Positions 1 through 8,024 of a stretch of 64,000 nt of DNA are shown one piece after another. A program made the position numbers and the translations under genes. The notes beneath the pieces were generated by a model, which was not told the DNA's origin, made no database searches, and worked only from the letters and a program-made list of their open reading frames with translations. Where the stretch lies: NCBI GenBank assembly GCA_900545275.1, contig UQYG01000010.1, positions 1 to 64,000 of the forward strand, read 5' to 3'. Source of the stretch: an uncultured Sutterella sp. (lineage in GTDB: Bacteria > Pseudomonadota > Gammaproteobacteria > Burkholderiales > Burkholderiaceae_F). Positions within the stretch are counted from its first letter, which is position 1, and each line of letters opens with the position of its first letter.

Positions 1-199
1 CGCATCGGCAGATGGACTCCGCAGGAAAAAGCGACTCTTTTGATTATACGGCGCGGCGCCCCGGAGCTTGCATTGACGAAGTTTCGGAGGGAAGGAAAAC
101 TTACCGCCGCTTGCAAAAGTCCCGCCGGGAAGAGATCCGCTGCGGGCGCCAACCGCTACAATAACCACCCTGTTTTTTCTTTTTGCCAACGAATCGATC

Positions 200-754
200 A
201 TGGCCCGCAAAACACCCGTCACGCCGCCTCTCTACAACCCCGTCTGGGTGCTCTTCGGCAGTCTTCTCTTCACGCCCGTCTTCGGGGGACTGCTGCAGGC
301 GCACAACTGGGAGGCGCTCGGCGAGCACGACAAGGCGCGGGGATCGCGTTTCTGGGTCCGAACGAGCCTCTGGCTCATCGCGCTCTACCTCGTCATGCAG
401 CTTCTCTTTCGCGACGAACCCATCATCAAGTACCTCGGCCCCTACTTCCTGCTCGTTCTCTGGGGCAGTTGGGTCGTCACGGGCGCCTGGACGCAGCTCG
501 GCTACTTCCGCGACCGCGTCCCGACCGACTATCCGAAGCTTCCCATGGGACGCCCCCTGCTTCTCGGCGGTCTCGGCTGGCTTCTCTATCTGATGATCAA
601 CATCACCATGGCAATGGGTCTCTACGTCTTCGGGCTCGACAAGAGCCCGCTTCCCGACGGCGCGCAGGAAGAATCGACGGGCGTCGTCATTTCGATTCCC
701 GAAGGGGCGACCGAACCCGTGGTGAAGCCTCTCCCTCCCAAGGAAAAGCCCTGA
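200..754 (+). CDS. Small multi-pass inner membrane protein, unknown function
   Basis: This 184-residue protein has about four hydrophobic stretches, at roughly residues 12-31, 50-69, 77-98 and 119-140. An acidic, proline-rich tail of about 35 residues follows them. I do not recognise a family motif. The ATG at 200 has no strong Shine-Dalgarno sequence. It was chosen because it directly precedes the hydrophobic N-terminus and the frame has normal GC-rich codon use. The stop lies 3 bp before the Sel1-repeat gene, so the two are probably co-transcribed. The first 199 bases of the window hold no gene I can support; they look like upstream non-coding DNA. Its role is unknown, and an accessory membrane partner of the downstream repeat protein is only a guess. 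Confidence 0.75.
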   Translation: MARKTPVTPPLYNPVWVLFGSLLFTPVFGGLLQAHNWEALGEHDKARGSRFWVRTSLWLIALYLVMQLLFRDEPIIKYLGPYFLLVLWGSWVVTGAWTQLGYFRDRVPTDYPKLPMGRPLLLGGLGWLLYLMINITMAMGLYVFGLDKSPLPDGAQEESTGVVISIPEGATEPVVKPLPPKEKP

Positions 755-757
755 GCG

Positions 758-1798
758 ATGGCGAAAAAGGGGCGTTTTCGCGAAGCCTTTCCCTATGAGC
801 GCGAAGAAGACTTCGCGCACTGGGCCTGGATGAAGCGCGCCGTGACTCCCCTGCTTTCGGGCGAAGAACGCCTTCGCGAACTCGAACGTCTCGAGTCCGA
901 CGCCAAGGCCGGGGACGACCGCGCCATCCTCGCCTTCGTTCGACATCTTCTCAAGAATCCCGACGAGCCGAGGCGTTTCGCCCGCGCGCGACGTCTGCTT
1001 TCCTCCCCCACCCAAAAGGAAATTCCCGAGGCCCTTCACCTCGCGGGGCTCATGGCGCTTCGGGGCGAAGGAGAGCCGCCCGACGAAGAAAAGGCGCTCC
1101 GCCTCGTAGAGCGCGCGGCCTATCTCGGGCGCGTCGAAGCGATGCTCGATGCGGCGAGAGTCTATGAGTCGGTATTTCCCGACGAAAAGAAATCCCTCTA
1201 TTGGTGGCGCCTCGCGGCCGCGCACGGCGTCGTTTCCGCGCAGAGAAAGACGGGGGAAAAGCTTTTGGCCGCGGCTCGCACGGAAGAGGAATTCAAGACT
1301 GCTCGCGACATGCTAGAGCGCGCCGCCCGAGAGCACGACCGGGACGCAGCCTTTCTGCTTTTTCGCCTCTACGCGCGGCGCGGCCCTCTCGAAGACCGCG
1401 AGGCGTCGCTGTTCTGGCTCAAGGAAAGCGCCCTCTCGGGCGACACGGACGCACAGTACCGCCTCGGCATTCTTCACTGGGCGGGACAGCGCGTCCCCGT
1501 CAATCAGCGCGAGGCCGTGCGTTGGATCGCCCGCGCGGCCGAAGGCGGTCACTTCGGAGCGATGGAAATGCTCGCGAACCTCTTTCTCTCGGGTTCGAGC
1601 GTTCCCGTCAACCGCGTCTACGGATGTGCGCTTCTTCGCACCGCGAAACGTCTCGGAGACCCGAACGCCGCGGCGCTTCTCAGAAGTCTCACGCCGCTTC
1701 TCAAACGAAAGGATTTTGAAGAGGTTCGCCGTCTCATGCGGGAGGCGCCGGGCGCCGAAGCCCTCGTCGAAGCGATTCTCCCGCGGCGAAGCCGCTGA
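758..1798 (+). CDS. Sel1-like (SLR/TPR-type) repeat protein
   Basis: This 346-residue soluble protein is built of helical Sel1-like repeats. Typical repeat signatures with alternating Ala, Gly and Leu positions (A-xx-G-xx-A-Q-x-x-L-G and related forms) occur around residues 90-130, 140-170, 220-250 and 255-295. No signal peptide or membrane segment is visible. Sel1-repeat proteins usually act as protein-protein adaptors. The sequence gives no hint of the partner. The gene begins 3 bp after the upstream membrane-protein gene and ends 4 bp from the convergent nrdG stop. The family call is firm from the repeats; the function is unknown. Confidence 0.8.
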   Translation: MAKKGRFREAFPYEREEDFAHWAWMKRAVTPLLSGEERLRELERLESDAKAGDDRAILAFVRHLLKNPDEPRRFARARRLLSSPTQKEIPEALHLAGLMALRGEGEPPDEEKALRLVERAAYLGRVEAMLDAARVYESVFPDEKKSLYWWRLAAAHGVVSAQRKTGEKLLAAARTEEEFKTARDMLERAAREHDRDAAFLLFRLYARRGPLEDREASLFWLKESALSGDTDAQYRLGILHWAGQRVPVNQREAVRWIARAAEGGHFGAMEMLANLFLSGSSVPVNRVYGCALLRTAKRLGDPNAAALLRSLTPLLKRKDFEEVRRLMREAPGAEALVEAILPRRSR

Positions 1799-1802
1799 GG
1801 CT

Positions 1803-2543
1803 TCAGCGGTCGTTGCGCCGTTCGACGAAGTGCGCGACCGCGGCCTTGAGGGCGGCCGTCGTCTCGGGGGCGGGATAGTCGATCCCGACGGCGGGAAAGA
1901 GTCCCGTCAGGAGTCCTCCGGGCGGACGGCGATAAATTTGGAGCGCAAAGGTGACGACCTTCTCGCTCTTGAGCCACTCGGCCAGCGCGAGAAGACGCTC
2001 GTCGGGAAGCCAGTCGGGGTGCGCCGTCGTGCGCAGCTCGTGCGCCACGCCGCTTTCCTTGAGGAGCCTGTGCGAGAGAAGAAAATGCTCCGCCGCGCCC
2101 TTGGCGCCCGCCGTGCGGTCGAAGTGCGCCGCATCCCGGGGATCCGCCTTCACGTCCATCCCGACCCAGTCGAGCATCGGGAGAACTCTCTCGAGAACCC
2201 GCGGGTAGGCTCCGCCCGTATGAAGCCCGACGGCGTAACCCATGTCCTTCACGGCCCGGATCGCCGCGGGGAGCGCCGGATCGACGCAGGGTTCTCCTCC
2301 CGAAAAAATCACGCCGTCCAAAAGGCCCTTGCGGCGCGAAAGAAGCGAGGCCACCTCCTCCCAGGATCCGTGCTCAAGCGCGGGATCGAACTCCCGCGGC
2401 TGCATCCACGGATTGTGGCAATAGGGACAGCGCCACGGACAACCCTGAATGAAGACGACGGCCGAGAGCTTTCCCGGAAAATCGATCGTCGTAAAGGGCG
2501 TTATTCCCGCGACGCGCAGATCGGAAGGCACGTGTTCGATCAT
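1803..2543 (-). CDS. nrdG: Anaerobic ribonucleoside-triphosphate reductase activating enzyme (radical SAM)
   Basis: This 246-residue radical-SAM activase would install the glycyl radical on class III ribonucleotide reductase, using S-adenosylmethionine and a [4Fe-4S] cluster. The CxxxCxxC cluster motif is at residues 35-42 (GCPWRCPYCHNP) and is followed by the SGGEP motif near residue 80. The ATG at 2543 was chosen because it is preceded by an AAAGGA Shine-Dalgarno sequence at good spacing. The frame stays open further upstream, but without a matching start. It is the third gene of the minus-strand operon nrdD, glycyl-radical-domain gene, nrdG. The context fits anaerobic deoxynucleotide synthesis. 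The protein is longer than the E. coli enzyme (about 154 residues) and resembles the longer NrdG type. Confidence 0.93.
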   Translation of the reverse strand: MIEHVPSDLRVAGITPFTTIDFPGKLSAVVFIQGCPWRCPYCHNPWMQPREFDPALEHGSWEEVASLLSRRKGLLDGVIFSGGEPCVDPALPAAIRAVKDMGYAVGLHTGGAYPRVLERVLPMLDWVGMDVKADPRDAAHFDRTAGAKGAAEHFLLSHRLLKESGVAHELRTTAHPDWLPDERLLALAEWLKSEKVVTFALQIYRRPPGGLLTGLFPAVGIDYPAPETTAALKAAVAHFVERRNDR

Positions 2544-2634
2544 GGAGAGTCCTTTCGGAAGAAATTCCGCAAAAAGAAGGGGCGCCGCGCGCAGTTTCGA
2601 CTGCGGCAACGCCCCGTTTCGCCGTTCGAGCGGC

Positions 2635-2823
2635 TTACTTGCGTTCGAACTTGTGATGCGCGGCGCTCTGCTCGGTGAAGCAGACGCGTTCGTTGAACTC
2701 GCCCTTCTTGCCGGTGTTGAAACTCTGCACCGGACGGTGGTAGCCCATCACGCGGGTCCAGACTTCGCAGGGTTGGCGTTCTTCGTCCTTCAGGACGACT
2801 TCATCGCATTTGGCTTGGGTCAT
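2635..2823 (-). CDS. Separate glycyl-radical domain of class III ribonucleotide reductase (split NrdD)
   Basis: This 62-residue protein consists almost only of the C-terminal glycyl-radical segment normally fused to NrdD. The signature VWTRVMGYHRPV contains the candidate radical glycine, Gly27. It is followed by FNTGKKGEFNERVCF, which matches the usual end of NrdD chains. Cys6 and Cys19 flank the segment. It has its own ATG behind a strong GGAGGG Shine-Dalgarno sequence. It lies 67 bp after the large nrdD chain in a different reading frame, so stop-codon readthrough cannot join the two. The large chain lacks any RVxGY motif, so this small protein probably supplies the radical in trans. Small stand-alone proteins of this Pfam type (NRDD) are known, but the mechanism of a split enzyme is not evident from sequence. 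Confidence 0.88.
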   Translation of the reverse strand: MTQAKCDEVVLKDEERQPCEVWTRVMGYHRPVQSFNTGKKGEFNERVCFTEQSAAHHKFERK

Positions 2824-2890
2824 GACAATCCCTCCGATAAATTTAAACTATCGATAAAAATTCCGACTTCCCAACAGTCTATCAAACTCT

Positions 2891-4900
2891 TCATGAAGCG
2901 TTGGCCGCGGCGCGGCGTTTTTTCGCGAGAAGCTCCGCGTCACACTTCGGACAGAAGTCGTGGCGTCCCGAGAGATAGCCGTGCTTGGGGCAGATCGAGA
3001 ACGTGGGCGTCACGGTGATGTAGGGCAGACGGAAGTTCGTGAGCGTGCGGCGCACAAGGTCGCGGCAGGCCGCGGCCGAACTCACCGCCTCGTTCATGTA
3101 GAGGTGCAGCACCGTACCGCCCGTATACTTGCGCTGCAGATCGTCCTGCCGTTCGAGCGCTTCAAAGGGGTCGTCCGTGAAGTTCACGGGCAACTGTGAA
3201 GAGTTCGTGTAGTAGGGATTCGAATCGGTCCCGGCCTGCAGAATGTCGGGGAAGCGCTTGCGGTCTTCGCGGGCGAAGCGGTAGGTCGTGCCTTCCGCGG
3301 GCGTCGCCTCGAGGTTGTACATGTGGTCCGTCTCTTCCTGGAAGGCGACGAGACGCGCGCGCACATGGTCGAGGAATTCAAGCGCGAAGGCGTGACCGTA
3401 GGACGTCGTGATGTCGTCCGTGTCGCTCGTGAAGTTGCGGATCATCTCGTTGAGGCCGTTGACGCCGATCGTCGAGAAGTGATTGCGCAATGTTCCGAGG
3501 TAACGCTTCGTGTAGGGGAAAAGTCCCTGGTCGATGTGGCGCTGAATGACCTTGCGCTTGATCTCGAGACTCGTCTTGGCAAGTTCCAGGAGATAGTCGA
3601 GCCGCTTGTAGAGCGCTTCCTTGTCGCCCTTGTAGAGGTAGCCGAGACGCGCGCAGTTCACCGTCACGACGCCGAGCGACCCCGTCTGTTCGGCCGAGCC
3701 GAAAAGCCCGTTGCCGCGCTTCAAGAGTTCGCGCAAATCGAGCTGCAGGCGGCAGCACATCGAGCGGATCATGTTGGGCTTCAATTCCGAATTGATGAAA
3801 TTCTGGAAGTACGGCAACCCGTAGCGCGCCGTCATGTCGAAGAGGCGTTCCGCGTTTTCGCTCTCCCAGTCGAAGTCGGGCGTGATGTTGTACGTCGGAA
3901 TCGGGAAGGTGAAGACGCGTCCCTTCGCGTCGCCCTTCATCATCACTTCGATGTACGCGCGGTTGATCATGTCCATTTCCTTCTGGAGATCGCCGTACGT
4001 GAAGGGCATTTCCTCGCCGCCGATCACCGGATGCTGGGGACGGAGGTCTTCCGGACAGGTCCAGTCGAAGGTGAGGTTCGTAAAGGGGGTCTGCGTCCCC
4101 CAGCGCGAGGGAACGTTGAGGTTGTAAATGAGTTCCTGCATGGACTGCAGGACTTCCTCGTAGGGAAGATTGTCCTTGCGGATGAAGGGCGCGAGATAGG
4201 TGTCGAAGGACGAGAAGGCCTGCGCCCCCGCCCATTCGTTCTGCATCGTGCCGAGGAAGTTGACGATCTGACCCGTGGCGGAAGAAAGGTGTTTCGGGGG
4301 ATTCGCCTCGACCTTGCCGGCGACGCCGTTGAGACCCTCCGTCAGGAGCGTGCGAAGCGACCAGCCCGCGCAGTAGCCCGAGAGCATGTCGAGGTCGTGA
4401 ATGTGCACGTCGCCGTCGCGGTGAGCGCGGCCCACTTCCGGCGGATAGACGTGGTTGAGCCAGTAATTGGCAACCACCTTCCCGGAGACGTTCAGAATGA
4501 GCCCGCCCAGAGAGTAGCCCTGATTGGCGTTGGCGTTGACGCGCCAGTCGAGCTGATCGAGGTATTCGTTGATGGAACTCTCAACGTTCACCCAGCTCTT
4601 CTTGGCGTCGCGCACCTTGGCGCGCGATTCGCGGTAGACGATGTAGGCGCGAAGCGTCGTAAAGCACCCCACCTTGAAGAGGGCGTGCTCGACGGCGTCC
4701 TGTACGGCCTCAATGTGGCAGACGCCCTTGTCGTCGACTTCGAGGGAAGGCAGAACGTGCTCGCGGACGATCTCCTCGGCCCGGGGCGCCTCAAATTCCC
4801 CCGTGGCCTTTCCGGCGCGCGTGACGGCATCGATGATTTTCTGAGAACGGAAGTCGACGACGCTTCCGTCCCGCTTCTGAATACGCTTTGGCAGTTCCAT
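2891..4900 (-). CDS. nrdD: Class III (anaerobic) ribonucleoside-triphosphate reductase, large chain lacking the glycyl-radical end
   Basis: This 669-residue catalytic chain would reduce ribonucleotides without oxygen. An ATP-cone allosteric domain occupies about residues 1-95 (it starts RIQKRDGSVVDF). The barrel contains GDVHIHDLDMLSGYCAGW, carrying the expected active-site Cys, then NVPSRWGTQTPFTN, then SMCCRLQLDL. A zinc-site-like CPKHG...FCPKC lies at about residues 637-653. The chain then stops after about 16 more residues, without the usual RVxGY radical motif. That motif is encoded by the next gene. The start at 4900 begins the ATP cone with a GGGAAG upstream; the open frame reaches 5002, but the extra residues do not look like the family. 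The operon continues into the small radical-domain gene and nrdG. Confidence 0.92.
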   Translation of the reverse strand: MELPKRIQKRDGSVVDFRSQKIIDAVTRAGKATGEFEAPRAEEIVREHVLPSLEVDDKGVCHIEAVQDAVEHALFKVGCFTTLRAYIVYRESRAKVRDAKKSWVNVESSINEYLDQLDWRVNANANQGYSLGGLILNVSGKVVANYWLNHVYPPEVGRAHRDGDVHIHDLDMLSGYCAGWSLRTLLTEGLNGVAGKVEANPPKHLSSATGQIVNFLGTMQNEWAGAQAFSSFDTYLAPFIRKDNLPYEEVLQSMQELIYNLNVPSRWGTQTPFTNLTFDWTCPEDLRPQHPVIGGEEMPFTYGDLQKEMDMINRAYIEVMMKGDAKGRVFTFPIPTYNITPDFDWESENAERLFDMTARYGLPYFQNFINSELKPNMIRSMCCRLQLDLRELLKRGNGLFGSAEQTGSLGVVTVNCARLGYLYKGDKEALYKRLDYLLELAKTSLEIKRKVIQRHIDQGLFPYTKRYLGTLRNHFSTIGVNGLNEMIRNFTSDTDDITTSYGHAFALEFLDHVRARLVAFQEETDHMYNLEATPAEGTTYRFAREDRKRFPDILQAGTDSNPYYTNSSQLPVNFTDDPFEALERQDDLQRKYTGGTVLHLYMNEAVSSAAACRDLVRRTLTNFRLPYITVTPTFSICPKHGYLSGRHDFCPKCDAELLAKKRRAAANAS

Positions 4901-4964
4901 GATCTTCCCAAACACTAAACCTTGATCGACACAATGGACAAACACTTGATACGACGTTCTTGGA

Positions 4965-4980
4965 GCACTACATCTTGTGT
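4965..4980. promoter_or_regulatory. Candidate NrdR box upstream of nrdD
   Basis: The 16-bp sequence GCACTACATCTTGTGT matches the known NrdR-box consensus (acaCwATATwTwGtgt type) at about 13 positions. It lies about 65 bp upstream of the chosen nrdD start. NrdR boxes usually occur in pairs about 31-32 bp apart. I find only a poor second match near 4996 and a left half-site (TCACTATA) at 5024. A regulator binding here is plausible but not proven. Confidence 0.4.
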
Positions 4981-5200
4981 TTGCACGAAAAATAACCACC
5001 ACTTATGGATATTTCGCGAGGGTTCACTATAGCAAACTTTCTTCCGTCGAAAAGGAGTCGAAATCGCATCCGAACGTTTTCCCGCCCCCGATATGCCGTC
5101 CGTCCGCATTGACGACGCCACGCTCTTTTTCCCCGTCTCCGCCCCCTGCTCTCTCACCCCGCCGCCCCGTCCCGACCGAGCTCCGCGCCCCGGGTGCGGA

Positions 5201-5248
5201 ACTTTTTCCAATCTGACGACCTTTTCCAAACTTACGCAATATTGCGTA
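5201..5248. repeat. Tandem 18-bp direct repeats abutting a 16-bp perfect palindrome
   Basis: Positions 5201-5218 and 5219-5236 are head-to-tail copies matching at 15 of 18 positions (both contain CTTTTCCAA or TTTTTCCAA followed by ct.acg). The palindrome TACGCAATATTGCGTA occupies 5233-5248 and overlaps the end of the second copy. Such an arrangement commonly marks a regulator-binding site or a replication or segregation site. Nothing nearby shows which applies. Confidence 0.6.
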
Positions 5249-5664
5249 TGATTTCTTGCTTCATTCCGCATCTCCGCCCCGCGCAGGCCGCCGTCGTTTC
5301 TGAACGTTTTCCCTTAGTAAAATTTCGCTTCTCTTTGATCTGAAGCAAACTCTCGCGCGCCCGGCTCGGACCGAACGAACCCCGGCCGCGATCCCGAAGA
5401 TGACTGTTCGTGAGCGAAATCGAAGGCAGGCCCCCTCGTTGCGGGGGTGAAGAAGCGCGACGCGAGGGTCTGAGATGAAGACCGGGCGTACGGGAAAACG
5501 GCGCCCTTTGACGAGCGCCTTCTTTGTGATAGGCACGTAGATCCGTCGGAGAAAAAAAGGGACGCGAAGAGGAAACGAAGCCCGCAGGCGTACCGGGACG
5601 TCCGATTTCTCCCTGCGGAGAAAGAAAAGGAAGGGAGCGGGATTGTCGTCCCCGCAAAGAGAAA

Positions 5665-5698
5665 GACCGACGGCGAATCCTGTCATTCGTCGTCGGTC
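5665..5698 (-). terminator. Orphan intrinsic-terminator-like hairpin (minus strand)
   Basis: Fourteen-base arms (GACCGACGGCGAAT and ATTCGTCGTCGGTC) pair almost perfectly around a 6-nt loop. On the minus strand the stem is followed by TTTCTCTTT. No gene on the minus strand lies immediately upstream, so it would end an unannotated transcript starting between about 5700 and 6020, or it may only be a structural hairpin. Confidence 0.4.
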
Positions 5699-5918
5699 GA
5701 AAGGTTGCAGCCTCATCATGAACGTAGGACCAACCACTTCACTTCACCCGTGCATGAGGAGCCTCACGGGTTCGTCAACCGGCTGCAGAGTCAAGGCTAC
5801 ACGAGCCGCAGAAATTTCGCAAATCAACGTCTTCCCCTCCGCCCTAGACTTTTCGCCGAAGCACCCCCTTTTTTCCATTCTTTTATCTAGGCATTAACCC
5901 TGTATCATTTTTCCGAAA

Positions 5919-5940
5919 TTTTACGTATTTTTCCGTAAAA
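5919..5940. promoter_or_regulatory. Inverted repeat upstream of the first acyl-CoA synthetase
   Basis: TTTTACG at 5919-5925 and CGTAAAA at 5934-5940 form a 7-8-7 inverted repeat in an AT-rich stretch about 90-110 bp before the coding start. The word ATTTTTCCG also occurs twice here, about 20 bp apart. The spacing and position fit a transcription-factor operator. No specific family is recognised. Confidence 0.35.
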
Positions 5941-6030
5941 ATTCCCCCGTATTTTCCAATTCGCATCATCCGTTCGGCCGACGGGACGGGAGAGAGGAAG
6001 GCGGTACAATTTCTAATCCACGTGTGCGCC

Positions 6031-7920
6031 ATGACTTTCGAAGGCGCCTCCGACAGAATCACTACGGTCACGATGTACACAGCCAAGCAACGAATTCTGG
6101 ACCTCGACGTCCTTTCCACGCTCCCGGAGCTCTTGACGCACCACCTCGACAAGCGTCCCGACGCCGTCGCCTACCAGTTCTACGACCCAAAGGCCAAGCG
6201 CTGGCTCGAAAAGACCTTCAAGGAAGCCTTCGAGGACGTCCTCGCCTGGCGCAAGTCCTTCGCCGCCTTCCCTTTCCTTGAACGCGGCGACCGCTGCGCG
6301 ATGCTTCTTCCCAACTGCTACGAAGCCGTTTGTTTCGACCAGTCGGTGCTCGCCGACGCGTTCGTTCCCGTTCCACTCCATGCGATCGACACCCCGAAGT
6401 CCTCGGGCTTCATCCTGCGCGACTCGGGTGCGAAGGTGCTCGTAACGAACAAACTCCTCAAGTGGAAGCTTATCCGCGAGGCCTGCGAAACGCCCGACCT
6501 GCGGCTCGTCGTCATCACGGACGACGAGATCGAGGACGATCCCTCGGCCGCGATCCCCGTGATGAAGCTCTCGACCTTCCTTACGCTCGGCCGCGACGTC
6601 AAGGACCTGCCGATGGGCCCCAAGGCCGACGACCTCGCCGCCCTCGTCTACACGTCGGGGACGACTGGAAACCCCAAGGGCGTGATGCTCACCCACCGCA
6701 ACGTTCTTTCAAACCTGCGCGGCACGCTCGCCAATATCAGCCCCCACGACGAGGAACAGTTCCTCTCGTTTCTGCCGCTTTCGCACACCTTCGAGCGCAC
6801 GGCCTCCTACTACCTGGCGCTCGGTCTGGGCTATCCCCTCGCCTTCAACCGCTCGATCGCGCACCTCACGGAAGACTTCAAGATCATCCGTCCGACGGTG
6901 CTCCTCTCCGTGCCGCGCGTCTACGAAATGGTCTACGCGAAGCTTCGCGACGGTCTTGCGAAGAAGTCGGGCTTCGTGCGCTTTCTCTTCAACTGGGCCG
7001 TCAACGTCGGTTGGCGCCGCTTCTGCTCGAAAAACGGCATTCCCTGCGAACGCCCCTTCTCGTCGATCTTTGATCCGCTTGTCGCGGGCTTTCTCGACCG
7101 TAAGGTCGGACAGACGCTGCGCGACGTCTTCGGCGGACGTCCGCACCTCTACATCTCGGGAGGCGCCGCGCTGAGTCCGGCGGTCTCGAAGATCTTCTGC
7201 GCCCTCGGCATCCCCGTCATGCAGGGCTACGGCATGACCGAAACGAGTCCGATCATCGCCGTGAACCGTCAGGACTGGAACCACCCGAGCACGGTGGGTC
7301 CGGTCGTCTCGAACCTTGAGGCGCGCCTCTCCGAAGACGGCGAACTCCAGGTGCGAGGCCCCTCCGTCATGAAGGGCTACTGGAACCGCCCCGACGCGAC
7401 GAAGGAAATCTTCACCCCCGACGGGTGGCTGCGCACGGGCGACGTCTGCGAAATATACGACGACGGCTACATCCGCATCACGGGCCGCATCAAGGAAATC
7501 ATCGTCACCTCGACGGGGGAGAAAGTGCCGCCCGCCGACCTAGAGGCCGCCATTCAGGAGGATCCCCTCTTTGCGCAGGCCATGGTCTTGGGTGACGACC
7601 GCCCCTTCATCTCCGCGATCACCGTCGTGAATCCGGACGTCTGGACGAAGTTCTGCGAAGAGCTCGGCCTCGACCCGGCGGATCCCGCCTCGCTCAAGTC
7701 GAAGGAAGCCAAGACCGCGGCTCTTCGCCGCATCAAGCACGCCACGCGCGGCTTCCCGAACTACGGCGTCCCGCGCCAGGTGACGCTCCTCACCGACGAC
7801 TGGTCGATCGAGTCGGGCTTCCTCACCCCCACGCTCAAGCTCAAGCGCCGCGTCGTCATGGCGACCTACGCCAAGGAAATCGAAGAAATGTACGAAGCGC
7901 TCGAACGCAAGGGCGCCTGA
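6031..7920 (+). CDS. Long-chain acyl-CoA synthetase (AMP-forming), first of a tandem pair
   Basis: This roughly 629-residue adenylate-forming enzyme would activate fatty acids to acyl-CoA via an acyl-AMP intermediate. The ATP/AMP-binding P-loop reads YTSGTTGNPKGVML. The adenine motif is GYGMTETSP. The hinge and C-terminal region carry DGWLRTGDVCEI and GRIKEIIVTSTGEKVPP, with a Lys-containing C-terminal domain. The length fits the AFD long-chain class. The start is uncertain: GTG at 6022, ATG at 6031 and ATG at 6073 are in frame, and none has a clear Shine-Dalgarno sequence. 6031 is a compromise. A similar paralogue follows directly but has its own promoter gap, so the pair looks like an old tandem duplication. 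Confidence 0.9.
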   Translation: MTFEGASDRITTVTMYTAKQRILDLDVLSTLPELLTHHLDKRPDAVAYQFYDPKAKRWLEKTFKEAFEDVLAWRKSFAAFPFLERGDRCAMLLPNCYEAVCFDQSVLADAFVPVPLHAIDTPKSSGFILRDSGAKVLVTNKLLKWKLIREACETPDLRLVVITDDEIEDDPSAAIPVMKLSTFLTLGRDVKDLPMGPKADDLAALVYTSGTTGNPKGVMLTHRNVLSNLRGTLANISPHDEEQFLSFLPLSHTFERTASYYLALGLGYPLAFNRSIAHLTEDFKIIRPTVLLSVPRVYEMVYAKLRDGLAKKSGFVRFLFNWAVNVGWRRFCSKNGIPCERPFSSIFDPLVAGFLDRKVGQTLRDVFGGRPHLYISGGAALSPAVSKIFCALGIPVMQGYGMTETSPIIAVNRQDWNHPSTVGPVVSNLEARLSEDGELQVRGPSVMKGYWNRPDATKEIFTPDGWLRTGDVCEIYDDGYIRITGRIKEIIVTSTGEKVPPADLEAAIQEDPLFAQAMVLGDDRPFISAITVVNPDVWTKFCEELGLDPADPASLKSKEAKTAALRRIKHATRGFPNYGVPRQVTLLTDDWSIESGFLTPTLKLKRRVVMATYAKEIEEMYEALERKGA

Positions 7921-7925
7921 TCGTC

Positions 7926-7967
7926 CGGGTGCGCGGCAAATCGCCTTTGCGCACCCCCTTTTTTCGC
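7926..7967 (+). terminator. Rho-independent terminator after the first acyl-CoA synthetase
   Basis: The arms GGGTGCGC and GCGCACCC enclose a 14-base loop and are followed directly by CCTTTTTT. It lies 6 bp after the stop codon. Confidence 0.85.
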
Positions 7968-8024
7968 GACCAAACTCAGTAAGATACAGTCTCAGTTCAA
8001 CACCACTTTTCCGGGGGATCTCTT

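Larger units (their letters stand above)
5040..6030. other. Long intergenic region between nrdD and the first acyl-CoA synthetase
   Basis: About 1 kb holds no gene I can support. Open frames on the minus strand here (for example 5261-5737) have no recognisable domain, an unusual Arg/Phe-rich composition and no good ribosome binding site. The region does contain non-random DNA. There are tandem 18-bp repeats at 5201-5236 abutting a 16-bp palindrome at 5233-5248. Two copies of GAACGTTTTCCC sit at 5072 and 5302. Several short hairpins and an orphan terminator-like hairpin at 5665-5698 follow. An AT-rich stretch at 5880-5960 lies just upstream of the synthetase gene. Confidence 0.6.

Noticed and set aside
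101..1225. Long minus-strand open frames antisense to real genes (also 46625-49759, 27488-29278, 11908-13623, 7992-9668 and others)
   Set aside because: High GC and codon bias open the antisense frames. The translations are Arg/Glu/His-rich, have no domains or ribosome sites, and lie opposite well-recognised genes.
2635..2890. nrdD and the small radical-domain gene as one gene with a frameshift error
   Set aside because: The small gene has its own ATG and a near-ideal GGAGGG site after a 67-bp spacer, and the large chain ends cleanly. A simple indel would not create this arrangement, though re-sequencing could test it.
5261..5737. Possible 158-residue minus-strand protein in the gene-free region
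   Set aside because: Composition is unlike neighbours (Arg/Phe-rich), there is no ribosome site or domain, and hairpins run through it.
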